Under the pieces are notes generated by a model. The model searched no databases. It was given only the letters and a program-made list of their open reading frames with translations, and was not told the origin of the DNA. Below, in pieces: positions 17,811-25,660 of a DNA stretch of 52,006 bases; within the stretch, counting starts at the first letter, position 1; each line of letters opens with the position of its first letter. The stretch spans positions 1-52,006 of the IMG/VR virus record IMGVR_UViG_3300037497_000044; one strand, given 5' to 3'. Source of the DNA: a virus. The translations under genes and the position numbers were made by a program.

Positions 17811-19447
17811 AGCCCACCCTGCCCAACAGTTGGAGAAGCTTCTTTGATCGTCTTGGCCACATCGGCCCCCTGCTGCATCATTGCCAGCATTTGCTGCGTC
17901 TGCTGTTCTTTCGCTCGCGCCTCGGACAATCGGCGCACAGTATCTTTGTCCCGCATCCATGCCTTTGGTGAGACAGCAGAAAGTGCATCTCGAACAGCCA
18001 GTGCGTTATCCAGTATCAGTATGGTATTTTCGTCGAATTGCACCGCTTGAGCGAGTATCTGCCACGCCTCCATTAACTGACCGACCTTGATTTTTTCCAA
18101 CGCATCACGCAACGGGGATTCAAACGAAAACGTGAACTCTGCCCCACCCAGTGTTTCTGGCATACCCTCCAGCATGCGTGGCTCTTCTCTCATCAGAATT
18201 TCAAGCGTAGTCTCGCACAATCGCCCGTTATACTCAGACTCCATAGGCTCAAACAGAGTCACAGCGTGTCGGGTATACTCCTCCATGCGCCGAGCAACTT
18301 CGGTTGCAGTCATAACCTTGCCGTCAACCGGGGGTAGCGTGAGTTTGCTGATATAAAACGCATCCGCCAATTGGGTGCGGATGTCAGCGATCAATTCAAG
18401 CCCGATGGGTATATTTGAATGAGGATCTGACAAAGGCTCGATAATTTTACCAGTCCTATCGTCATAGGCTCGATCCACGATTGTGATGCCGCCAGGATAC
18501 AAAGCAACATCCCCGACAATCGCGCCATCCACCGCAGTCATTGGCGGCTTGATAGCCATCTTTGCAGCATCAAGTACAGTTGCCGTTACATCCTGAATCA
18601 ATCGTGCATCCGGCAACCCGGCGACAGACGCAGGGGATGAAGCGTATTGGCTTCCGCTTGACATGGACCAACGCGGTATGACGTATGGATTGGTCCAGAT
18701 GCCAACCATTTCTATGCAATGCACGTTTGCCACATCCACATAGCATGATACGTATGGCTGCAAGAATTTCTTCCCACCGCATACTTTCATCCATACCGAT
18801 GTGGGCATGACGCAATGGATAACGTTAATCTCTTTGTATGGATCTTTATCAATCAGTTTAGTCACTTCACTATGAACGGTTTTTGGAAACATCCCTGCCA
18901 AATCAACCGCCGTCGGAAGCCAACGCCTATACACAGTAGATGCGTTACCCTGGAGGTCTTCCATCCACGCCACATCACGCAAATGCCAGCACCTAAACAG
19001 GATGTTTCTGTGCTCTTTTAGATATTCAACAGAGAGTACCGCCTGCCCGAATGCGGCAAAATCTCTATCTGCCTCGGTTGTGGCGCGGGCAAACAGGCTC
19101 TCCCGTTGCCCCATTACGTTGCGTAGGAATATCTCTGTGCGCTCCAACCATTGCTTTTCTGGCGTATCGTCGTCAGATTCTGGTGATCGAGTTGTGCGAA
19201 TGTGGAACCATGGCTTTGCGGTCGGGCGCAACATGGCCCCAAACGCATTACCCAGATCACGACAAACAAGAATCGTGTAGGAGGTCATCAACCCATCGCA
19301 CAACTCATCCCCTATCGACCGGCCAGTTGTGAAATTGGCGCGCTCTGGGTGAAACATTTCAGCAATTTTTTGGTTGAGATTGTCAAGACCCTGTTTTTTT
19401 TCAAACAGTTTATTGCATTGGCTGATGACACTCTTGACGTATTCCAT
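17807..19447 (-). CDS. Portal (head-tail connector)
   Basis: 546 residues from ATG 19447, two bases after the preceding stop and after GGTGGG. The conserved start of T7-like connectors is present: LNQKIAEMFHPERANFT, DGLMTSYTILVCRDLGNAFGAML, then RPTAKPWFHI. Later come PVDGKVMTATEVARRMEEY and a Gln/Ala-rich C-terminal helix (RAKEQQTQQMLAMMQQGADV). The length matches T7 gp8 (536). It forms the dodecamer through which DNA is packaged and ejected. It follows the terminase gene and a small protein gene. Confidence 0.92.
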   Translation of the reverse strand: MEYVKSVISQCNKLFEKKQGLDNLNQKIAEMFHPERANFTTGRSIGDELCDGLMTSYTILVCRDLGNAFGAMLRPTAKPWFHIRTTRSPESDDDTPEKQWLERTEIFLRNVMGQRESLFARATTEADRDFAAFGQAVLSVEYLKEHRNILFRCWHLRDVAWMEDLQGNASTVYRRWLPTAVDLAGMFPKTVHSEVTKLIDKDPYKEINVIHCVMPTSVWMKVCGGKKFLQPYVSCYVDVANVHCIEMVGIWTNPYVIPRWSMSSGSQYASSPASVAGLPDARLIQDVTATVLDAAKMAIKPPMTAVDGAIVGDVALYPGGITIVDRAYDDRTGKIIEPLSDPHSNIPIGLELIADIRTQLADAFYISKLTLPPVDGKVMTATEVARRMEEYTRHAVTLFEPMESEYNGRLCETTLEILMREEPRMLEGMPETLGGAEFTFSFESPLRDALEKIKVGQLMEAWQILAQAVQFDENTILILDNALAVRDALSAVSPKAWMRDKDTVRRLSEARAKEQQTQQMLAMMQQGADVAKTIKEASPTVGQGGL

Positions 19448-19448
19448 G

Positions 19449-19640
19449 CTACCCACCCAGTTTTGTGGCTGTTCCCATCACATCTGCTGCACCGCCAAGG
19501 ATAGTCGATCTACTTCCGCCTCGTGTGCGGGCACCTTCCAGCAGAGAGCGACGCTTTTTGCGGAGCACGTCTTCATTCGCCATTGGAGTGGCTGGGGGAG
19601 GTTCCGGCGGTGGTGGTGGTTTGGGCATCAAGAAACTCAC
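19449..19640 (-). CDS. Small Pro-rich protein between terminase and portal
   Basis: 63 residues. The N-terminus has a proline run (KPPPPPEPPPATP), followed by DVLRKKRRSLLEGARTRGGSRSTILGG. Short proteins with this Pro-run plus R-K-STIL pattern are common directly before podovirus portal genes; their role is not known to me. It starts four bases after the terminase stop. Confidence 0.6.
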   Translation of the reverse strand: MSFLMPKPPPPPEPPPATPMANEDVLRKKRRSLLEGARTRGGSRSTILGGAADVMGTATKLGG

Positions 19641-19643
19641 TGG

Positions 19644-21194
19644 CTATCTCCTCGGTTGCGACATCAATACTATGGGTTTGTTCGGCCTCTGATGGTATCC
19701 GCCTATCTGATTCTTGTGCGTTTCGCCACGAAATAATGCCATCACGCATGCGTCGCCTTTGTCGGTTGACCTGCCCAATCGTTTGCATACGTCTTTTTTC
19801 GCCTCCACTTGCAGTTTACCGCTACGATACTCAAATGTTGGGGCAGTAAGATCGGCCACGAGTTCGGGGTCATCTGGAAGAGAGATCCACGATCCTCCAG
19901 GTTGGCCAGGGTCAAGAGCCTCACGCAGCAGCCAATAGGACGCGGTCCGTGTGTTAAAAAACCGCATATGTCTGTCACAGGTACGGGCAAATGACGCTTC
20001 TACACCTTTGTAAGGCGAACATTTGACGGCATTGTCTTGCAAGTGGGACATTGCAGAGCCGCCATAGCCTCCACCCATATCAATCACGACATGCGCGCCA
20101 TCTCTCCTGTGCTGGATCACTAACCCTGCTACAGACGGCCCATCGGGAGTGTCGCGCCCTGGCACAGTGATAAACGGTGCGAACCATCCATCGTGCCTAA
20201 TTGCCAAAACAGTTTGATCGTCACCACCTTGAGCCACATCAACACCGATGCAACACATAGGCGCATTCGGCGGCGGTTGTGGTGTCCACCGCTTCTGTGC
20301 GGCACGAATCCAGTGAGTTGGGATAACTTGATAATCATTATCTTTCCTCGCTGCATCAAATTGCCCGTCACGATATGCGTCCCTGAGTTCTGGTGGGAGC
20401 GCCGAAAGAACAGCCGCGTAGTTTGTTGCCGCCAGATCGGGGTTGTCCGATAGTTTGGCTGGGATGAATGTCCGGCTCCGGGCTGTGATCCACTCTCCGC
20501 GTATCCTGTGCGGTCCTGGCCCGTTGGTCTCAATTTCCCTATCATCGTCACCAGTCGTGTACCATCGCAACTCCCCAGGCTCTGCCGGATTATGATGATT
20601 GGGATCGAGCCACGCACCCCAGCGTTTCATAACCCAAAATCCCTCTGGTCGCGTGGGTGGATTCCCTGTTGCAACAACTCGGCAGCGTTGGCCTTTTACT
20701 GTACTGCGGTTCCATCCCGATATGAAAACGTATTGAGATTCCGAGAAATCCGAAACCTCATCAAATACTTTTAAGTCATGGGCCGCGCCCTTGAATTTTT
20801 GCTTATCGTCTTCCAATTGGCACCCGGATACCTCAACAATCCGATCACCCACACGCCAACCCATCTCGCCGTGGCCGTCGCGTGAACCAAGCAAATCCTG
20901 TATCCTCGCGTCGATCCCTAATGCCTCACGATTCGTGCGGCGCAATATCAGTGATCGTTGATGTGACGTGACAGCTAATCCGATAACAACGTCGGTTTTT
21001 CCACCGCCAGCAGAGCCACCATAAAACAGTTCATCTGCTTTACAGAAGTATGCGTCGGTTTGCGGCCCAGGGTTTGGAATCCACAGTCTTTTCCCAACCG
21101 CCACCGACGCGGCCTTGATTACCTCGACACGCCTCTGCTCTGGCATATGATCCAGAGCAGAGATGATCGAGGATATATCAAGGGCAGTGCCCAT
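19644..21194 (-). CDS. terL: Terminase large subunit
   Basis: 516 residues from ATG 21194, which overlaps the upstream stop (TGATG). Walker A is GGSAGGGKT at residues 59-67, Walker B is LKVFDEV near 141-147, and VATGNPP near 174 is the coupling motif. The C-terminal RNase H-fold nuclease begins at IGVDVAQGGDDQT near 331, whose aspartate is catalytic; DKGDACVMAL near the end supplies a later acidic residue. It pumps and cuts DNA at the portal. It is preceded by a beta-sandwich protein gene and the small subunit gene. Confidence 0.95.
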   Translation of the reverse strand: MGTALDISSIISALDHMPEQRRVEVIKAASVAVGKRLWIPNPGPQTDAYFCKADELFYGGSAGGGKTDVVIGLAVTSHQRSLILRRTNREALGIDARIQDLLGSRDGHGEMGWRVGDRIVEVSGCQLEDDKQKFKGAAHDLKVFDEVSDFSESQYVFISGWNRSTVKGQRCRVVATGNPPTRPEGFWVMKRWGAWLDPNHHNPAEPGELRWYTTGDDDREIETNGPGPHRIRGEWITARSRTFIPAKLSDNPDLAATNYAAVLSALPPELRDAYRDGQFDAARKDNDYQVIPTHWIRAAQKRWTPQPPPNAPMCCIGVDVAQGGDDQTVLAIRHDGWFAPFITVPGRDTPDGPSVAGLVIQHRRDGAHVVIDMGGGYGGSAMSHLQDNAVKCSPYKGVEASFARTCDRHMRFFNTRTASYWLLREALDPGQPGGSWISLPDDPELVADLTAPTFEYRSGKLQVEAKKDVCKRLGRSTDKGDACVMALFRGETHKNQIGGYHQRPNKPIVLMSQPRR

Positions 21195-22018
21195 CAGATA
21201 GCGTAGCCATCTCTGTAGCGGTTCATCGACACGGCGATACAATCAACATCAAGCGTGAGTGCCGACGTGCCATCAGTGTTGGATGCGGCCACAATCGGAG
21301 TTAGAGCGACAGGTGTGGCGACAGTTCCAGGAGAGACTGCATCCTCCATCGTAGTCCCAACCTGCACGCTATTGATGTAAAATGTGGCATCTCCATCGGC
21401 ATTAATTTCAATCCGATAGAGTGCGTAATCATCCGCAACCGGAGCGTTTGTGATCACCTGTTTTGTTGCATCCGTGTCGGCCTTCACGCCCACCAGGAAC
21501 CAGGAGTCAGATGCCGCGCCAGTGTCAAACATGAACCCGACCGCATTGGTTGCGTTTGTTGTGATCCCGTCACCAGTCTGGCTCGCAATCACGGGAGCCT
21601 CGATAGATGTAACGTCTGTAAAACCGAGGAAAAAATAGGCCAGTGTGATGCGGGATGGTTTTACCCGACACTGAAACGACAGACCGCCGTTGAATGCCTG
21701 CCATTGCAGCTCAGATGTAACGCCGACAAGATCGGGCAAAACAACAGCATTGCCATCGTCGTTGCCAGTTGTGAGCCGGAGCACCCCTCCGATTCCCGGC
21801 GTGAGGATTGCGCCAGTGCCGTCGGTATCTGTTTCAACATAATTCCATTGATCGGCCAACACATCGCCCAAGAAATCATCAAACAATGCAACGGTATCAG
21901 GTCCAGGCATCCGCACATGTCGCCCATGGCCGCCAATCGTCACGCCGTCAGTTGCCATCAATGATTGATCGGTGGCTACACCGAGCAACGTGTTATAAAG
22001 AGTGTGCATAATCCGCAT
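21194..22018 (-). CDS. Beta-sandwich (LamG-like) virion protein, putative
   Basis: 274 residues from ATG 22018, with AGGAT just before it and two bases after the small terminase stop. The body has the strand pattern of a concanavalin/LamG-like jelly roll: FDDFLGDVLADQWNYVETD, GVLRLTTGNDDGNAV, LSFQCRVKPSR, AYFFLGFTD and YRIEINADGDATFYINSVQVG. In other phages such domains occur on head fibres or as glycan-binding decorations. Position between the two terminase genes is unusual. The function is inferred from fold-like features only. Confidence 0.55.
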   Translation of the reverse strand: MRIMHTLYNTLLGVATDQSLMATDGVTIGGHGRHVRMPGPDTVALFDDFLGDVLADQWNYVETDTDGTGAILTPGIGGVLRLTTGNDDGNAVVLPDLVGVTSELQWQAFNGGLSFQCRVKPSRITLAYFFLGFTDVTSIEAPVIASQTGDGITTNATNAVGFMFDTGAASDSWFLVGVKADTDATKQVITNAPVADDYALYRIEINADGDATFYINSVQVGTTMEDAVSPGTVATPVALTPIVAASNTDGTSALTLDVDCIAVSMNRYRDGYAI

Positions 22019-22019
22019 T

Positions 22020-22535
22020 TTAGGTATCCTGTAAGGGGGTGTTTTGGGATTCTTGAGCAGCATGCAAACCTTGCTGAATCGCAAAGGCAATCATACGCGC
22101 CGAATGGATAGGATCGGTTTCAACTTTCAGAGTCTCGCCCGGAGGATTAGATAAATCCTGGCGAGTGGTTCGATATTTTTCTCGGTTGCCACGCAACAAC
22201 AATTCAAGCAACCTGTCAGAATATTTTCTGACAACCCCAACTTGCTGCCCTTGGTGGTAAACTGGTTCATCACATCCTTCGACCGCCCGCCTCCTGGCCT
22301 CAAACTCTAGCGCGTCGGTCGCAGTTTCAAGCGCGTCATCCCACGCCAGTTTAAAATCCTCGTTTGTTTGCCGTGCTTCGTAAATAGTTGACCTGTGCAG
22401 GCATGTGGCTCTTATCGCCGAAGTAACAGAGCCGGTTGCGGCCAGGGTTTTTAAAAAGATTTTCCGTTTCATTGCAACGATGGGTCTGGTCTCGCGTGCG
22501 CGTTGGCCGGTCTGGTTTTGTCTGGTATCCATCAT
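22020..22535 (-). CDS. terS: Terminase small subunit
   Basis: 171 residues from ATG 22535 (a second ATG follows at once); GAGAAG lies upstream. The part from FLKTLAATGSVTSAIRATCL through HRSTIYEARQTNEDF is a helix-turn-helix of the kind that opens many phage small terminases; then WDDALETATDALEFEARRRAV and a helix with DRLLELLLRGNREKYR, which is the classic region before the large-subunit contact. It recognises the packaging site on DNA. First gene of the late operon. Confidence 0.85.
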   Translation of the reverse strand: MMDTRQNQTGQRARETRPIVAMKRKIFLKTLAATGSVTSAIRATCLHRSTIYEARQTNEDFKLAWDDALETATDALEFEARRRAVEGCDEPVYHQGQQVGVVRKYSDRLLELLLRGNREKYRTTRQDLSNPPGETLKVETDPIHSARMIAFAIQQGLHAAQESQNTPLQDT

Positions 22536-22727
22536 GTTACTTCTCACATACTGTTGCAAAAATGTCACACTACACTGTGGCATAAATACCACACTCACAG
22601 CGAATCAGTCAACAAAAAAATTAATCACGGAAAATCGTTGTGTGCATGAAAAAAAAACTTGCACACATCGAAGAGAGTGTGGTAGGTTGGGTCATCGTAT
22701 CAATCACAGCAGGTAAGGAGACAAAAA
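22536..22727. promoter_or_regulatory. Divergent control region: late (minus) and small-gene (plus) promoters
   Basis: 192 bases between the small terminase start and a plus-strand gene. Minus strand: TTGACT (about 22607-22612), 18 bases, TATTTA is a possible promoter; a palindrome TGTGG-N8-CCACA lies at about 22576-22593. Operator-like 16-mer TGTTGCAAAAATGTCA stands at 22552-22567, just before the terminase RBS, and is shared with the capsid promoter. Plus strand: TTGCAC near 22660, 18 bases, TAGGTT is a weaker promoter with an A-tract before it. The plus leader CAGCAGGTAAGGAG resembles the leader after the 31.65 kb promoter. Confidence 0.45.
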
Positions 22728-22916
22728 ATGAACAAGCGTCACAGCATCAAAGAAATAAAGAGCATTCGCGTCACGACCTGCCCGTCAGGTTTTTTGTACA
22801 CTGTTTTGCATCATAAGCAAAGCGAATCAACGATGAGCGCGGATTGGTGGGAGATTGAAAAGATGTACTCTGTTGCGGCACAGAAATTGGTCATGGCTAC
22901 TCGCCCTTCCATTTAA
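22728..22916 (+). CDS. Small protein of unknown function
   Basis: 62 residues with a strong RBS (AAGGAGAC, 6 bases before ATG). Sequence MNKRHSIKEIKSIRVTTCPS then LHHKQSESTMSADWWEIEKM suggests one basic strand and one amphipathic helix. First of five tightly spaced plus-strand genes; unrecognised, probably an early host-takeover type protein. Confidence 0.6.
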   Translation: MNKRHSIKEIKSIRVTTCPSGFLYTVLHHKQSESTMSADWWEIEKMYSVAAQKLVMATRPSI

Positions 22917-22925
22917 TTTTACCAT

Positions 22926-22946
22926 CCCCTGGCAATCGTGCCGGGG
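22926..22946 (+). terminator. Strong hairpin in the small-gene operon
   Basis: CCCC-T-GGCA / ATCG / TGCC-GGGG: eight base pairs with one bulged T, followed by AATTTAAGGAG, the RBS of the next gene. It could be a weak intrinsic terminator, or a processing or stability hairpin between two genes. Confidence 0.45.
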
Positions 22947-22964
22947 AATTTAAGGAGAAGTAAA

Positions 22965-23195
22965 ATGAAAGTCAGAAACGCTCGGTATCGTCATGGGACT
23001 AAGGAATGGCATAAAAAACGGAAAGAGAAAGAGGCATTGGTCGAAATTCATGAATGCCTACACGCAATTCAGGTTGTTGAGCCTCACGCAACAGGCAAGA
23101 GCTACCAAGCCAGTGGCTGGCGGCGTCGGTGCGTTGCGTGTGGGAAGGCATCGCGATGGTCTGTGCGGCACATCGCATTGATGGAGAGGGTGTAG
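22965..23195 (+). CDS. Small basic protein with CxxC
   Basis: 76 residues from ATG 22965 after TAAGGAGAAG. Very basic (RHGTKEWHKKRKEKEALVEI), ends with a single zinc-type CVACGKASRWSVRHI. Only one CxxC is present, with His residues nearby that could complete a site. No family recognised. Confidence 0.6.
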   Translation: MKVRNARYRHGTKEWHKKRKEKEALVEIHECLHAIQVVEPHATGKSYQASGWRRRCVACGKASRWSVRHIALMERV

Positions 23196-23197
23196 AT

Positions 23198-23392
23198 ATG
23201 CAAACAATCCAAGAAGCCCAAGCCACCCTGGCAAAACTCAAGGCCGCAGCCAAGACGGCAAAAATCACACACGGTCCGCCATGCCGAGTGTGTGGCTCGA
23301 CAGAGCGATATGTAGCGACGCATGGCAGGGCTAAAATCGGACGGTGCAAGCCGTGCGCTGTAAAGAAAAATACTGAACGCATAAGGGGTTAA
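23198..23392 (+). CDS. Small zinc-ribbon-like protein
   Basis: 64 residues from ATG 23198, two bases after the previous stop, RBS GAGAGGG. A helix rich in A and K (QEAQATLAKLKAAAKTAK) precedes PPCRVCGSTERY and GRCKPCAVKKN, which gives two CxxC pairs, spacing as in a small zinc ribbon. The function is unknown; nucleic-acid binding is possible. Confidence 0.6.
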   Translation: MQTIQEAQATLAKLKAAAKTAKITHGPPCRVCGSTERYVATHGRAKIGRCKPCAVKKNTERIRG

Positions 23393-23395
23393 AAA

Positions 23396-23557
23396 ATGGA
23401 GGTTATTGAGCAGGAAATCAAGCGGCTTTCACTTGTCGCTAACGCAGCACATAAAATTCTGGAAGAATGCCCGGAGACTGACCGGCCAAAATTTCAGGCA
23501 GAGTATGACGCTGCTTGCGTTCGATTGGCGAATGCAAAACTTGGGAGGGACAGTTAA
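23396..23557 (+). CDS. Small helical protein
   Basis: 53 residues from ATG 23396, after AAGGGG. One or two amphipathic helices: MEVIEQEIKRLSLVANAAHK and RPKFQAEYDAACVRLANA. The stop is directly followed by the ATG of the next gene. Unrecognised. Confidence 0.5.
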   Translation: MEVIEQEIKRLSLVANAAHKILEECPETDRPKFQAEYDAACVRLANAKLGRDS

Positions 23558-23746
23558 ATGCAACTACACACCAATGAACATACTGATATAATGGAAGCTT
23601 TTGAGAAGCATTATCCCTATTTAGATAAAAGAAAGGAACCAAAAAACCTGTGGCCGAAAAACCGCGTGTACTGTGATGGGGATGTAAATGACAGGTTTGT
23701 GGCTTTCAGAATGGGTGTTTCGTTTGGCAGAAATTATTTCGCATAG
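23558..23746 (+). CDS. Small phage protein
   Basis: 62 residues. Starts right after the preceding TAA; RBS GGGAGGGA. The pattern (F-E-K-H-Y-P-Y, then LWPKNRVYCDGDVNDRFVAFRMG, then G-x-x-F at the end) resembles short conserved early phage proteins that have a W/F-x-x-G motif near the C-terminus. The function is unknown. Last gene of the plus-strand group. Confidence 0.6.
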   Translation: MQLHTNEHTDIMEAFEKHYPYLDKRKEPKNLWPKNRVYCDGDVNDRFVAFRMGVSFGRNYFA

Positions 23747-24123
23747 CATGGACGATCCGACCACCCGCAACCAACGTCGAGTTGGAAGGGGTGGCCCCCG
23801 GATCGAAACATTTTTTGGCAGCGTTGTAGGAATCGAACCTACTCCTCCTGCTCGATGCGCAGTCGTTACACCATCAAACTCAACACTGAAAAGGAAAAGA
23901 ATGTCCAGTCTTTTTTTGATCCTCCACATATGCCGGTTTTTAGGCGGGCGGTAGGGAGAATCAAAAGCATCATAATCCATCATGTCAGCACACGTCAAGA
24001 TAACTTTATCGCCCGTCTATTCCGGGCTGTCAGCGAACACTGTCAGGGACGCACCTGAGCAAACAAAATGGAGTGGCGCCCGCACCGGCTCAAGGGACGT
24101 GTGACACGTGTTTCTGTTTGCGT
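23747..24123. other. Gene-free stretch between convergent operons
   Basis: 377 bases. It holds, on the plus strand, a hairpin CCAAC-GTCGA-GTTGG (23771-23785) and then GGGG-TGG-CCCC (23788-23798) with a T-run at 23811-23816, which can end the 22728-23746 operon. A minus-strand tRNA-like element fills 23816-23887. From 23888 to 24123 I see no convincing gene: one minus-strand frame is open but runs through the tRNA-like sequence and has no ribosome site. Confidence 0.5.
23816..23887 (-). tRNA. Degenerate tRNA-like element
   Basis: 72 bases. Acceptor AGTGTTG pairs with CAACGCT (one G-T), followed by G and an encoded CCA. The T-arm GTAGG-TTCGATT-CCTAC is perfect, and a D-arm with GTT/AAC and a GG in the loop is present. 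The anticodon arm CTGC-GCATCGA-GCAG lacks the universal U33 and would give ATC as anticodon (Asp GAT codon, with an unusual A34). Giving the acceptor its full 7 pairs costs one base of the T-stem. It may be a pseudo-tRNA, a tRNA mimic, or an attachment-site remnant. Sequence likeness is clear; function as a translating tRNA is doubtful. Confidence 0.5.
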
Positions 24124-24696
24124 CTATCCGCATGTAGAAGCCAAGCAGGCTGTGCAAGTGTCGCACCCGTCCAATTTTACGACCGCATATTCCCAACAGT
24201 TCGTGCAGAGCTTCCCTGTTTGTTTGGGGTGTTCCTCAGTATGTGCATTTTTTGCAACAACTGAATCTGGCTCCCCACGCAATGCACGCTCCAGGCACCA
24301 GCCTATCGCAGCAACATGGCTTTTGAAAAACTTCCCTTTGACCCAGAATCCAGACGGTCCGACCACATCTTGCCATTCCGCCGCGAGGAACTCTGGTTGA
24401 ATACCTGCTCGCAGGACCGCCGATGCGGTACGCATCAACGCAGTTGTCCACTCAGCGACAACTGCGTTGTTCGTATTGATGAATATTTCCCGGACCAAGC
24501 CACTCTCGCCCTGATTAATCGTCACGTACAGAGCTGGAGATCCATCCAATGGCTTGATCTTTGTCGTAACGCCGTGCAGATCCATTGGGCGTTCCCACAG
24601 TTTTGGCGGTTTTACGGGTGCCTCGGTCACTGGCGGTGCCTCGTCTGGCTGTACAACTTCTACCCGCACTACCTTGCCTTCGATTTTTAGCATCAT
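24124..24696 (-). CDS. Stand-alone TSCPD protein (class II ribonucleotide reductase tail)
   Basis: 190 residues from ATG 24696 (TGATG overlap). After a variable start comes a TSCPD-type domain (residues about 30-130): PALYVTINQGESGLVREIFI, then AEWTTALMRTASAVLRAGI, then WQDVVGPSGFW. The last 30 residues are CTNCWEY then GCDTCTACLASTCG, the cysteine-rich end seen in B12-dependent (class II) reductases. No catalytic reductase barrel is near. In known class II enzymes this tail helps re-reduce the active site, so the protein may serve or alter the host enzyme. Last gene of the minus-strand early operon. Confidence 0.7.
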   Translation of the reverse strand: MMLKIEGKVVRVEVVQPDEAPPVTEAPVKPPKLWERPMDLHGVTTKIKPLDGSPALYVTINQGESGLVREIFINTNNAVVAEWTTALMRTASAVLRAGIQPEFLAAEWQDVVGPSGFWVKGKFFKSHVAAIGWCLERALRGEPDSVVAKNAHTEEHPKQTGKLCTNCWEYAVVKLDGCDTCTACLASTCG

Positions 24697-25043
24697 CAAC
24701 CCCAAAGTTTCAGTTTTGCCGCATTTTTCGCTATTCGCGCTAATCTATCTCTTTCAATTCTCCGTTTACCTGCATCGCTGGTGCAAAGTCGGCATCGAAG
24801 GTAAATACGCGATAAATTATTGCGGATATACAAGTGATGATCGCACATCCCATGCTTTTTACATATCGATTGTACAATATTTTTCGCCTTCACTGGCTCT
24901 GGCTCTGGAGCCACATCTGGCTCTGGCGTTGGAACCGGTGGATGCGCTCTCAAATACCTGGCACGTGCAGCAATAGCCAATAACTGCTCCCGCGACAGTC
25001 TTGGCGGCGGCGATACGTGATTTTTTGGATACATACCCATCAT
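24696..25043 (-). CDS. Small protein with CxxC segment
   Basis: 115 residues. A basic start (MMGMYPKNHVSPPPRLSREQ), a Pro/Glu-rich linker (PTPEPDVAPEPEPVKAK), then CKKHGMCDHHLYIR and LRCRLCTSDAGKRRIERDR. The last part, CRLCxxxxxxRR, recalls the zinc-ribbon piece of HNH-type or other small nucleic-acid binding proteins; no H-N-H is visible. ATG overlaps the previous stop. Confidence 0.6.
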   Translation of the reverse strand: MMGMYPKNHVSPPPRLSREQLLAIAARARYLRAHPPVPTPEPDVAPEPEPVKAKNIVQSICKKHGMCDHHLYIRNNLSRIYLRCRLCTSDAGKRRIERDRLARIAKNAAKLKLWG

Positions 25044-25210
25044 GCCACCTCAATTTGTTCGTCGATTTTACGCAGTTTTTTTAGTTTTTTATAAAATTTG
25101 AGATGGTAAATTTTAAACTCTTCGTAAGAAGAGCCATAAAGATTTGCTTGATTTTTTACCATATCATCTACTTGTTTTTGCAGCTTAATTCGTCGTTTTT
25201 CCAGGTTCAT
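25040..25210 (-). CDS. Small coiled-coil protein
   Basis: 56 residues from ATG 25210 after GGAGATTGAG. Lysine- and glutamate-rich heptads (LEKRRIKLQKQVDDMVKNQA, then HLKFYKKLKKLRKIDEQIE) form one or two coiled-coil helices. A TTG start 12 bases upstream is possible but has no better RBS. Confidence 0.55.
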   Translation of the reverse strand: MNLEKRRIKLQKQVDDMVKNQANLYGSSYEEFKIYHLKFYKKLKKLRKIDEQIEVA

Positions 25211-25211
25211 C

Positions 25212-25316
25212 TCAATCTCCAATCAAAAGCACGGTCGCCAGACCGAGCAGCCACGCCATGACAATGGCCAGTGTCGGCCTATAATTTATCCATTCGGTTA
25301 TTGTATCTGTGTTCAT
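25212..25316 (-). CDS. 34-residue single-pass membrane protein
   Basis: ATG 25316 follows GGAGGAGATGAGAA, one of the best ribosome sites in the window. MNTDTITEWINYRPT is polar, then LAIVMAWLLGLATVLLIG is one membrane span. No function recognised. One of several tiny membrane proteins in the early operons. Confidence 0.6.
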   Translation of the reverse strand: MNTDTITEWINYRPTLAIVMAWLLGLATVLLIGD

Positions 25317-25444
25317 TTCTCATCTCCTCCATAAACCACTATTAAAAAACCCAATCCTTGCCACCTACGCGCTCTCCTGTCGCGTTTTTCCGTTTCGTTG
25401 GTACAAATCCCTATCCAGATGCTTCGTGCCGTTAGAACAGCCAT
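25313..25444 (-). CDS. Putative 43-residue basic protein
   Basis: ATG 25444 follows directly after the stop of the upstream gene and its stop overlaps the next ATG (ATGA), so translation could be coupled. Sequence: MAVLTARSIWIGICTNETEK, then RRARRWQGLGFLIVV. No separate RBS. May be chance; kept because start and stop both dovetail. Confidence 0.35.
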   Translation of the reverse strand: MAVLTARSIWIGICTNETEKRDRRARRWQGLGFLIVVYGGDEK

Positions 25445-25660
25445 TCAGTGAGACTTTTTCAATCTCTTGAAATGCGTAACGAAAAATACAGCACTGCAAT
25501 AACCTGGCAAATTGGTAGAGTTGTTCAAGTAAACAACTCTCCATCTGCCTGAATTTTCATTGAAAACCACATCCGTAATAACCACCACATTGCCGGTCAA
25601 GGTGCTCCGGTACATCCAGCCTTTTTTCAGCTTCACGCCATCACAAATCCAACCCTTCAT
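25445..25660 (-). CDS. Small beta-rich protein
   Basis: 71 residues with GGGAGATGAGAG before ATG. MKGWICDGVKLKKGWMYRST, NVVVITDVVFNENSGRWRVVY and a basic end (HFKRLKKSH) suggest an SH3-like barrel of 5 strands. Unrecognised. First gene downstream of the inverted repeat at 25.9 kb. Confidence 0.55.
   Translation of the reverse strand: MKGWICDGVKLKKGWMYRSTLTGNVVVITDVVFNENSGRWRVVYLNNSTNLPGYCSAVFFVTHFKRLKKSH

Noticed and set aside
22728-23746. Prophage integration module
   Set aside because: No integrase, excisionase pair or attachment repeat is seen; the genes are small unknown early proteins.
23621-23998. Open minus-strand frame of 125 codons
   Set aside because: It runs through the tRNA-like element and both hairpins, has no ribosome site and an odd composition.
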